From: Dipetalonema caudispina
Lineage: Eukaryota > Nematoda > Chromadorea > Rhabditida > Onchocercidae
Assembly (NCBI GenBank): GCA_013365325.1
Contig: JABVXV010000009.1
Coordinates: forward strand, 372,001 to 436,000
Reading direction: 5' to 3'
DNA: 64,000 nucleotides
Part shown: positions 1 through 11,600 of the stretch, piece by piece
Numbering within the stretch: the first letter of the stretch is position 1
Layout of the letters: every line of letters starts with the position of its first letter
Made by a program: the position numbers and the translations under genes
Notes under the pieces: generated by a model
Database searches by the model: none
What the model was told of the DNA's origin: nothing
The model's input: the letters and a program-made list of their open reading frames with translations, nothing else

Positions 1-1937
1 ATTTTGTTCGTGAAATTCTGTAATTTGTAAATATGATGTTTATTCTAAGGCTAAATGAAATTTCAAAAAATTATTTGAATAGTTACAATAATCAGTTCAT
101 TTCAAATTGTTTGAAGCATTATAATCTCTCCGAATTTTTTCTGGTGAATAAAGCGATCGTAGATGATGTAACACCTACACTAAACATAAAAGGATAATAA
201 CTATAAACCATCTTATGATATTTATGAAACTTCAACAAAACTGTACTAAACAAAACCTACAAAACCTAAATTTGCTATACTTACTATACTAAAAAGTAAG
301 ACTATTGTCTGATTGTGATTAGGTATAATAAAAATTGTTATTGACTTTTCAAATCGCTTGACGTCATCTACACAGTACTATGTCTAATTTGATTAGTACT
401 GCATTTCATTAAACTTTTCACCTATTCCCATTTAGTATCGCTTGAAGTTTCTAAAATCGTTCAGTACAAATTTAGAAAGTTAATGACTGAAAAACACTGT
501 AGATATTTTATTTTGGTTCAATAGAAAGGAGACGAAGATGCTATCGAACAGAAAAAATTCTTAATTCGATTCGAAACTACTTGGAATTTTCAATAATGTT
601 TTCATGTTTGAAATATCGCTTAACAAATTTTATTTAAATTGGATTGAACTAAACTGCAAATTTTTAAACTGAATTGCTTTTATAACATTTTTTTGGTTGC
701 ATGCAAAAGAATGTTTCCAGAGCATTAAATTAGAATTCAATCGATCGTCCAAGCTTTCATGCAAATTATCAAATCGAATGAATAACTTACTGGAAAACTT
801 GTTTAACTCTGTCGAATCGTGAATCACAATCACCGTCTACAATAATTGGAAGTCGAGGCATTAAGCTCCTCTCAGTTTTGAACACGTTGGATTTGAATTG
901 GATTTCAGGTTATTTGAAAAGCAGTAAATTGATGATAACTTCAGTACCTTACAGCAGGATACCCTTTACAAAGTACACACTTGCTTCTTGATCAATCTTC
1001 CTGGAATTGTTCTTTCGTCAAAATTTCTCCTACAATTCATTATTATTCAGCGTTACACAATGGCTCTTTCATTCAGTACAAATTTAAAGTTGAAAGTGAA
1101 TTTAATTAATCTTCACTTACTGCTAGACACAAAAAAACAACTAATCACCAGTTTAGAGCCACGAGAATTTTTTCCACCATATTTTCACATATCTTCGACA
1201 CTGTTTCGTTTGAAATGTAAGCAGCAATTATGGACTTTTTTCATTTAAATGTCACCAAATCGAATGTACTAATGAATCATGCAGCAAACAACAAAGTGGA
1301 ATTTATTTCACTCTTTTTCACTATCACATACTCCATTTCTCACTTGGCTCATTAAATCGTTGAAAGAGATCTCATCAAATTAGCCTATATTTTACCCAAA
1401 GAACTAAAGGCTTTTCAATAAACTGCACAAGTTAATTTCCCGCAGCATTTATTTCGACTACTGTCGCAGAAATTAGGTCATCTTTTTCTCTTAACTTTTC
1501 CCTAATTTAAGCATACATTGACAGCCAATAGTACACTTTTAATTCTTTTTTTTTTTTTTTTTTTTTCTCGTTATGCGACAAATCAATTCATAACATTCGG
1601 TACTTTGTAATGTATCATTGCAGTATAATCAATGCTAACGGATTATTCCACTTATTTGATACTATCCAAATCAACGACAACAACATTAACACTTTTCGTT
1701 TGATATTTTCAGAGAGAGCTTAAACATAACTTTACCAAATGAACAACTTGTTGTGAATAGTATAAATAGAATCTACCAAGAATCTTTCCTCCATGTCAAA
1801 TAATATCGGAAATGTTTCCAAAATTCCAAAATTGTCATTTAGCACGAAAATTATCATCAGAGCAAAGCTTGAAATTGTCATCAAACTCGGTGGATAAGCA
1901 ATCTAATTATTTAACAATTTCATAGTGCAACTAGAGA

Positions 1938-1996
1938 CATACACACACACACACATATATATATGTATAAACACAGACAGACGGACAGACACACAT
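1938..1996. repeat. AC/AT dinucleotide and CAGA-type microsatellite
   Basis: A short (AC)n run passes into (AT)n, followed by imperfect CAGACAGACGGACAGACAC repeats. It is simple-sequence DNA without coding potential. Confidence 0.85.
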
Positions 1997-2754
1997 ACAT
2001 ATATTTTATTTATATGTATTGTAAAGTTATTTGCTCTCCAAGTTAATTGTAAAAATTTCGTACTTATTACAGTCCTTATTGTAGCAGCAATTCAAAGATA
2101 TTCAATCAAGTGAAATGCAATGAAAATGAGATGGATAAATTAATGAAATCAATGATGTAACAAAAATCTTTCAAAAATTATTGAAAATTAATGTGAATAG
2201 AGGCGATCACACGAATTGAAAATTCTGCAGCAAGAATTTTCAACAAATTCATCAGTTATATTGAAAATTTATTTACATATTTTGATCAATGAAACAGAAA
2301 GAATGGTAAAATTTTAATATAAATATGGAAAGTTTCAATGAGAGAAATAACTTCTCACTTTTATGAAATAAGAGTGATAATTATTCAAATTTGTTACAAT
2401 GAAAATGGATGGTACATAATTGGTAGTAAAATGGATGAAAAAAAATCTTTCAATTTAGATTTTTTTCTAAGAAAAAAAAAAAAAATAGTCAATGACAGGT
2501 CATAGAAGTGATAGCGTACACAACAAGCATACTGTTTTATCGGTCAATCTTTTTTTTTTAACTGCAGCATTATTTATGATATAAAGATAAGGGGTGAAAG
2601 TTCATCTAGATGGAATACTAATTCTTTGATAGTATAGAATATGAGAAAGAATAGGAAATGTGTAATCTCACAATAGAATGAAAAGTGAACAGTTGTTATG
2701 AGATCGGCTCTGATGAGGATAAGGGTGACAGCAATGAGAAGGGGACAATAATAG

Positions 2755-2812
2755 TGTATGTATGTATGTATGTATGTATGTATGTATGTATGTATGTATG
2801 TGTGTCTGTCTG
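2755..2812. repeat. (TATG)n tetranucleotide microsatellite
   Basis: About eleven uninterrupted TATG units, then a degenerate GTGTCTGTCTGTC tail. It is likely length-polymorphic. The open frame running through it (runs of V-C-M-Y) is produced by the repeat and is not a gene. Confidence 0.92.
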
Positions 2813-5578
2813 TCGGACTGTTGGTCTGTTGACTGTTATGAAAGCAATCAGTGTAATTATATTTATAAAATTAACGTAATTTAATCAATCTATATGTTAC
2901 TTTTGATAAGAATGCAATAAAAATTGGGACATTTCTCTCTTTCATTGATAGATGTAATTGACCATTGGTCACCTTAAGCTTGTGATATTATTGACATTTA
3001 GAGTATTAATACAGATGAAGTTGTAAACAATGGTTGAGACAGCTAGCAATATTACCTGAGTAATTAATGATGATATAGGTTAGGATAAACAAGCAGAAAT
3101 GCTTTTTACATTGAGTAAGGGAAGGAGTGTGAATAGGCCTATTCCCAACTAAAGGAATCGATTCATGACTAAGCCAAGAACAACCAAGCATAAGCTAGAT
3201 GATTGTATTCGTGTCTATTCTATCATACATCTAATCCTATCTTTTATTCAACTATATAATTATCATTCTTCCATAAAACTGGCAGAAATATAAAATTCTT
3301 TATTTTTTAAAAGAATTCTTGTATCAATCTTTATAAAACTGGTCGAAAAGTTTCATTTTCATTAAATGAAATTCTCTCGTTGAAATGAATAAATGGAAAA
3401 ACTTACTTCAATGAATCATAACCATATGACAAGAAAAACAAAAACTATACCTGTTGATGAAAATGGAACAATCAATCTTCCCTCTTTCAATGCGTGTGTG
3501 AGTCGAAATGTACAGCAATTACTGAGTTGCTTTTACGAAGTACAACCTTCTTGCTTGTCGAGAAAATGACCTCAGTATTTGACCTCTAGTAGTGATAAAC
3601 CATACACGATACAATATCATACAATGAACTTAAATTTTCACTTTACACTCATAAATACAATGTTATATGGAAATCGTATCCCGGTATCCCGATTTTCGAG
3701 AATGCACCATCTTACTGAATGACCTCAAGTTTTTCACTTCATCTTCTCTTCTCCTTTTTTCTTCACTTTCATATATGAATTTCTTGGCAATAAAGATGTT
3801 TATAGCTCAAACCACTCGAAAAATTCTATCTTTAGATTGCAAAGTATTACCCATTTCTTTGTGACCTTTTTAAAGAGAACCCTAATTTGCTTCTTTATTG
3901 GCAGCTTCCCTTCATTTCAAGTTCAATTCAATCCATTTTTCACAACTGAATTTAAAGTAAGTTAATTTCAAGGATTTATTTTCCCTATAGACAAATCAAT
4001 ACCAAACTTTACAAATATCTTTATTTACATATATATAAAAAAAAAAAATGTAATATGTACAATGAAAAGCATTCATTAGGTGAATTTGCAGCATAAAAGA
4101 ATTAAATGATCTTCATAACGGTAGCTTTTAGCAAGATAAAATGAATTGTCCGAGGTACACATCTTGGACTTGCTTAATTATACTTCCAATTAAATTAGAT
4201 TTTTTAATAGAACTAATTGTTATTTGGTTTGAGCATTTTGTATGAAATCAGAATGAAAAAATATTTAAAAAATTTATGCTACATTATTGAATGATTTGAA
4301 TTTAGCAATTTATTATTGAAAGAAATTAACGATGTAATTTCTTCAACTGATAAGACTTATGAGGAAAACTTCCCCAATTTCACACATCCTGTTGCTCCAA
4401 TACAAACACTAAAAGTAAACAAATATACTTTTTAAATTATTTATGTACAGCAAAATGGATGTTAAACAAATATAAATTTATTAAGTAATAAATTTATAAG
4501 TGTCTTTATTGAACAGTTTATATACAATTAATGATGGATTAGCGTTTAACTCTGAATTACTGTTTAATTACCTACAAATAAAACTGATGTTTCAGTACTA
4601 ACTGCTTGTTGATCTCAATGTTATGCATTTGATGTCGCAAATATAAGCAAATAAATTTGTATTTCCTGCAATATTTATATTATGAATGTTGCGAAAGATA
4701 TTTCTCCTAATATTTGTTTAATCTGTTCGAGTATCCTTGTCTTACTCATTGATACTGTTCCGTTCATCGAAACTACCCTCATCATAAGAATAGGTAAAAG
4801 TAAAGTATCAATGATAATCCTTCGACTCAAGTGAACTAAGCAAAATTAAATATTATACTATGCTGTTGTTTTCAGTTTAATATTGCTCAATGAATTAGAA
4901 ATCAGATTCAGCGAAGGTTTCACCAAATAGAAATGAATTTTTAATTAACATTCAGGACATTTTACTTACGTAGAGACAGCGATCACATCATCCAATATCA
5001 TTCCATTGTTTAATTGGTAACACACGTTGACATACGTAATGTCCAACATTCAACAATATAATACAATGCTGCGATACAGTAAAACTATATGGCATGCAAA
5101 TTTACACTTAGCATGCTGCATGCATATGCAAGTGAAGAGGATGATGTAGAGATAAACAAGAGAAATGTTATATGGGTTTGCATGCTTTTTGGTGATATGT
5201 GGTTCAAATTAAGCGACTAACTCCAAAATATCTAACTTTCCCTTATAATTGTAACAGGTCAAGCAACAGTATCAGTGGCAAAACCGTTTTGTTTACTCGT
5301 GACACATCGCGATACTAAGTTATATGTAGTACTGAAGGATAGAAGGAATGTTTTGTGATAACTTTTTATTTATTCTTTGTTTGTCTCTTTCCATTCATAT
5401 AAATGATGTCTTAGCATTTTGTACTTTGAAGTTGATAGTAATTTCAAAGGTAAGTTCGAAAATGGATTGAATAACCTTTGAAATATCACCCAATTTGAGT
5501 AATTTTGAAGGATGATTGATGGCCGTATTATATCCGATAGGTATGGTTTAATAGTTGGATAGGAAATCTTATTTCAGG

Positions 5579-5628
5579 ATGAACTGTACCGTCTTGTTAT
5601 ATATTTCTTCATGAATACGTCAAAGTAA
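5579..5628 (+). promoter_or_regulatory. Two short upstream ORFs before the Argonaute start
   Basis: A good 3' splice or spliced-leader acceptor (TTATTTCAG, ending at 5577) is followed by an 11-codon ORF at 5579-5614 and a 5-codon ORF at 5611-5628. The second ATG overlaps the first stop as ATGA. The main ATG at 5631 lies two bases after the second stop. If the mature 5' end is at 5578, ribosomes would meet two start codons before the main one. The sequence is direct; a regulatory role is inferred. Confidence 0.35.
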
Positions 5629-5630
5629 TC

Positions 5631-8600
5631 ATGTCAACCACCAGTAGTAAAACATGTAAGTTCTCGTGTTTAAATTAAAATATATCTCATAAATTTATAA
5701 AATCCTTAATTATTACTTAGTTTTTTTGAAAACGAAAAAATTCTCCTTTAGCTGGTACAAAAAAAAATTTTATCTACTAGCACATCGAAATTACGACATG
5801 CTAGCTTTACTTTAGCAACATTTGGTCATTAAGCTATTGTAATATTAAGATTTTTGTTTTCAATTCCAGATGGACGTGCACGTGGAAGAGGAATTTTTCG
5901 GGAGAAGCAATCAGAAACATCGTCTGTTGGAGGAGGTCTGATTGTTGAAATTTTATCTCACTATAAATAGTACTGTTTGAATGGTATTGTGAATAAATGA
6001 ATTATTAAATAAAAAGATAAAAAAAAGAGTGCATTTATTTGCAGCAGTTTGGTAAATCCATAATTCGACTTCATTTTTAGTAAGTATGGATTCGATCACG
6101 AGTAGTTTTTCGGACATGAATGTTTCATCCCAAGAATCAGAGGCAATCGGAAGGGTTAGTATTTATTATTTAATTCTAAAACGGGCTGTAGCTCTTGATT
6201 ACTCTTTTCCAAATTTACGTCTAATTTTTTCAGAACACTGTGCCAGTAATGTCATGTTTGTTGCAAAGATTCGATTACGGTAAAGTTGGTACAAGAATTC
6301 CATTAATTACAAATTATTACGAAATCAAAATCAGTCGTGAGATTCATGTCCATCGCTATGAAGTAATTATCAAAGATCCTAACAAGGATCGACGGCTTAA
6401 CAGGTTATTATTGCATAATTGTTCAACAAGTTGGCCTTATGCTAAAAAATAAATGAGTTAAATGAATAGAAAACATCTCATCATTTTGTCTTCTTTACTT
6501 AGATAAAGTCTTATTCACTTTAATAATTGCTTTGTTTTGTAAAAGCAAAAATACTGTAGGGACATCTGTCGTTCGCAATTTTGGAAAATAGCAAGTAACG
6601 ATCTGAACACATTTGGTAAGCTTGAAAATTTGATCTACAACGATGTAAACTGTTTGTGGACGAAGGAAAAATTGAATTTACGGAATGGTATTGGACGAAA
6701 AGAAATCTTGACAACAACATCTCGTGGCGATGTGAGTTTGATTTAGTAGAATTCTGAACAGAATTGTTTTTGAAATATCTTTAAAGGTTCGTTTATGCAT
6801 ATTTTCAATTTTCAATTAAGTAGACTGCAGTTGTTTGAGACAGTTTTTCTTGACATGGTTTGTTATTATCAAATCACTTTCTTATATTGTGCAACTTTAG
6901 CTAAATAGCTAAACTTTAGCTAAATGTTGTTTTTAGTAACTAGTCTCATAAGGTTATGAATTAGTTTTCTTATTGATTATATGATGCAGTGGAATTTCTC
7001 AACGCGATGTATTGCTTTGAAAGCAGTAACTTNNNNNNNNNNNNNNNNNNNNNNNNNNNNNNNNNNNNNNNNNNNNNNNNNNNNNNNNNNNNNNNNNNNN
7101 NNNNNNNNNNNNNNNNNNNNNNNNNNNNNNNNAACTTTAGCTAAATGTTGTTTTTAGTAACTAGTCTCATAAGGTTATGAATTAGTTTTCTTATTGATTA
7201 TATGATGCAGTGGAATTTCTCAACGCGATGTATTGCTTTGAAAGCAGTAACTTCTGTTTGACTATCCATTCTTCCTCCAGCATAATAAATGCATTCCTTG
7301 TTGTTGCATTCTCTTTTTCCTTTGGTATTTTTGGTGATTCTTATAGGTACTTCCTCCCCATATTTTCTACACTATTATTTCCATGATTTTTTAGGAACGA
7401 GTTGCGTACATCATGGAACTGAAATATATAAACAATTTTTTAGTCAATTTAGCTGTGGATTTTGATGATTCAAATAGTGTTACTCTTCAATTTCTGAATG
7501 CACTTTTAACACAGAACATCCGTTGTCCATTGAGGTAATCTTTTGTTTGAGCAGAGAAAAAGAAGCAAAGAAATAACATGAGTATAAGAATTCGAGTTCT
7601 TATTGTAGCAGTTTTACAAATGTTTTATTTGCTTTTTGGCTTTTGAATTTGAGAAAAGCATTCTGCTGACTTTGGACAAAAGTATCTAGAGGAATCACTT
7701 TTAAGAAGATTAATATTGATCCTTGCTTTTACTGGAGGTATCCCAAATTGGTAGTTATGCTTGTAGAGTTAGAAATATAATCTCCATAATATTCGGTAAG
7801 TAAAAATATTATGTTTTTTATCCTGGATTGCATACTTACCCAATTGCATAGCTTTCCGCAGGACTGAATGCAAGGAGCGCGATTCCTTTTCTTAGGTCTT
7901 CAAAAGTTTTCAGTTCCTACTTAAATACAAAATGTATTTTCAGATCCATTTCGAGTCAATATTATCCATTTGGCCATTCCATTTACATTATACCTAATCA
8001 AAATCGCAAATGGGTTGTTCCTATAGGAGGTGGGATTGAAGGATGGACTGGATTGCATAGTGCAGTCAAAATAGATTCAACCGGACATGCACTGTTTAAT
8101 GTAGATGGTAAGTTTATAAAAAAGCTCGAAATCACTAAAATTTCGTCGAAAATATATAAAAAATGGTAATGATCAGAAATATTTCTAGTCAATTGCATTT
8201 ATCTGCCACATGATACTAATTACTATTGAGGCTGAACTTTTCAGTTTCTACCTGTGCATTTTTCAAAATACGAATCAATTTAATTGACTTTTTCCTGGAA
8301 GTCCTAAACGAATTTCGAGGTCGACGACCGAGTGAATACACTGTAGATGAATTACGTCAAGCAAATAGAATTGCGATGAATGATTCACAGCGGAGATCTT
8401 TGAAAAAAGCATTAGCAGGTAAATTCGTTTTGAAAACTTAACAATAATCTCGAGAAGTAAAGTCACTTCAAATCATTAGATTAAGACTTAGGGGGGTTAT
8501 TTTACTAAAAGAAGTTTTAAATTATTAAATATTTTTATATTGTCGGGTAGCTTAATACGACACTGCGACCGACTCAGTAACAATAATATTTTCTAAAATT

Positions 8601-11600
8601 TTTTTAGAATATATATCTTTTTTTCGCTGTAAATTGAAAGATTTTCTTAGTATTTTAAGGTGTTTATTTACGACTAACCTATGGTCCGGAAAGAAATAGG
8701 CTAAAGGACTACAAATTTGTTGATGTTGGCCAACCTGCAAATGTAATTAGGTAACACTATATTGGTTGCTTTGTTTTGCTTATCAAGATACTAATAATCC
8801 TAGCTTTTGTCTTGAATACTTCTTAGTTATTAAATAACCTTTTGACATTGAGTTTTGCTATAATGAAACTTTTTGGGCGTAATATTTATACCACATTTTA
8901 GTATGTTGGTGCATTGCAGATTTCTGCATAAGAACCCCAATGATCCAGACGATCAGGGAAACGAAGTGACAGTTGAAGAATACTTTGCCCAGTACAAAGG
9001 TATTTTTCCTAACATGTGAAATTTTTACAAACCTCATTTTAATTGATTTTTGCCTGGAATGGCAAATTACTTTCCTAAAAATACCAATCACTAAATTTGT
9101 ATGTCTCTACCAGTAAAATCTCTGATTATTGACCATAAGGTGCAAAAAGCAAGGCAAGCTAACTGAGTTTCAGAAGGCGATCCAGGAATGAGAATAAATT
9201 GTGATTGAATATATCTTTTTTTCCTCCTTTGTCAAACTTTGACAAAAATTCAAATTTTCAGAAATCAGATTGAATTTCCCACATTTGCCAGTAATTCAAA
9301 TTGGCCCTCTCCACAAAAAAATTTTTGTGCCAATGGAGCTTTTGATTATTGCTGATAAACCGCAGAAAGTAAAGAGAGAACTGACTGATTTTCAGAAAGC
9401 GAAACTTATTCGGGTAAATGGATTTAACAATAGATTGTTGAGTATGCTTTTTAGGAGAAAAATGAAAAATTATTCTTCTTGAACCATTTTTTTTATAAAT
9501 GTAGCTCAGAGAAATTTCATAAATATCAATCAACGCAAATATTATTAAGCGAAAACTTTAACCGTTTGGAATGTGAGTCGATGCGTATTATTTAGAGGTG
9601 TTATTACTGGTATCCACATTAATCATAAAGAGTTGGGCTTATTATATTAGAAAATATTTTAGTTCTTGTAAAACTAAATGAATACTTCTACTTAAAGTTT
9701 TGGAAGGAAGTTTCTATACCTGAAATTCTTGAGAATTTTTTTCTTTTAACAGGTCTTTAAACATGGATTATCAGAGACAAGTTGAACGAATTCTTCTAAG
9801 ATTATGATGGCTTGTGACTTGATAGCACTGAAAATGAATTATTTTTTTAGGGTGCAGCTATGGAACCAGAAATACGAAAAGAGCGAATCAGCTCAGTAGT
9901 TGCAGATCAGAAACCTCATGATGATATATTTTTACGAAATTTCGGTGTTCGGACCTCTTCTGATATGATTCACTTGAACGGTCGAGTGCTGAATCCACCA
10001 AAACTGGAACTTCATGTAAATCTTTCTTTTGTTTTCATTTTAACATCTGCAAGTAATCTTTCGACCTTCAGATTCTTCAGTTATGCTGCAGTTCTGAGTT
10101 GACACTTGTTTCAAACTCTTATTCTCTGTATTTAGCTGTTCTTAAAAATTATGGGAAGTCCCAATTTGTTCCTTTGCTGAGTATCAGGTCTAGTTCGTAT
10201 AGCATCAAGATACAATGATGAAAGTTGTTATTGATTGAAAGGATGATTCTTAATCAAATTGAAGTGAACTCGAAATACTAACATGTATAAAAAAAAACTT
10301 TTTACTTACATCCCCTGTACTTGGGCATTTTTTGGTAATTTCGTGTAATTTATGACTGTTGTTAACAACATATTTGAATGATTTTGCATCTCTTCCGATT
10401 TATAGCAGTCTTGTTGTATATCCTTGTCAGTTGTCTTGACAAGTCAACAAAATGGGCAATTTATAATGCTCTTATGTGCATAGATATATTCTCATACTCA
10501 TTGCAGACTAGTAACGACGGGCAAGTTTTCTATGTAGAAGTTGAGAAGGGTAAATGGCCTCTCCGAAATATATTTACATTATCTCCAGCAAATGTTTTGT
10601 TTGGTGTAATTTGTGTGGACAGAGCTATTGACATCAACGATTTCTGGTGAGGATTGAGTTTCTAAAACTTTTCAAAATTGGAATATTTTGTAGATGAGAG
10701 CTGGTTCCATGACTCTGCATAAAGATAACAGTAACTCAGGAGTCTTATGAGGATAAGAATTATTAATTGCTTGATTTATCGTTTTTTTGTGGTTCCATAC
10801 ATAAGTGCTGTTATTCGCACCTAAATTTTTAGGGATCCGTATCATAATCTGATAAAGACATGCATCTTATTTGGGATGAAGTTTCTTATGATAGATCCGC
10901 TTCTGGCAAAATGGAAAGGAGAAGATCGAGAGAAGTTGCGGTCTGTTGTTCGTGGAATGACCAATGAATGTAATACCAAATATAAGAGAAATGCGAACCT
11001 GCATGTTTTGTTCATTATGACTAGTAAGAATGCTCGTACATACGGTTAGTGATTGTATTTCCATGTTTCGGTCTTCATCTTGAACATTTAGTTGTGTCTT
11101 TTAATATCCTTGTCTCTGAAGCTTTCGAATCACAACTGCTTCTGTTCAGAAATCCAATTAATTTTGGGAATTTGAAAATTCAAGTAATTAGATCTATGTT
11201 CTGTCTTTGTTTCTGACAATAGAATGTCTCATTGTTCAGGAATAATTAAAACAGTTTGTGATTTGGAAGAAGGGATTGCATGTCAAGTGATTTTGGCGAG
11301 AACATTTCGTAACATGTTGTCTTCGCATCCGAAAACTTGTATAACCGCACATAACATTATCCTAAAAATGAATGCTAAGCTAGGTGGTGTAAACAACAAA
11401 GTACATCAGGATTATAACATGTTAGCTTCTCTAATCTTGATCAAACATTATCACTTAGAGAATATATTAAATTAAGACTCCTCTCCCCCTAAAGGTGATA
11501 CTATACTGAATTTAATTTAGATTGGGACAGAAGTGTTTGTTGTCCTAGAAGTAATCCAAAACTATTCCGATAAATCAAAAGATTGAAGTTCATTTATGAT

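Larger units (their letters stand above)
1..5630. other. AT-rich non-coding region left of the Argonaute gene
   Basis: No open stretch here joins to another by splice sites with protein-like composition, and no reading frame resembles a family I know. It is AT-rich with homopolymer runs (T run at about 1549-1566) and two microsatellites listed separately. A perfect AT-rich inverted repeat (12-bp arms, 4-bp loop) lies at 4471-4498. It probably holds intergenic sequence plus the upstream control region of the Argonaute gene; introns or untranslated exons of a gene beyond the left edge cannot be excluded. Confidence 0.5.

Noticed and set aside
2754..2879. Open frame through the TATG repeat
   Set aside because: The V-C-M-Y peptide is a microsatellite translation.
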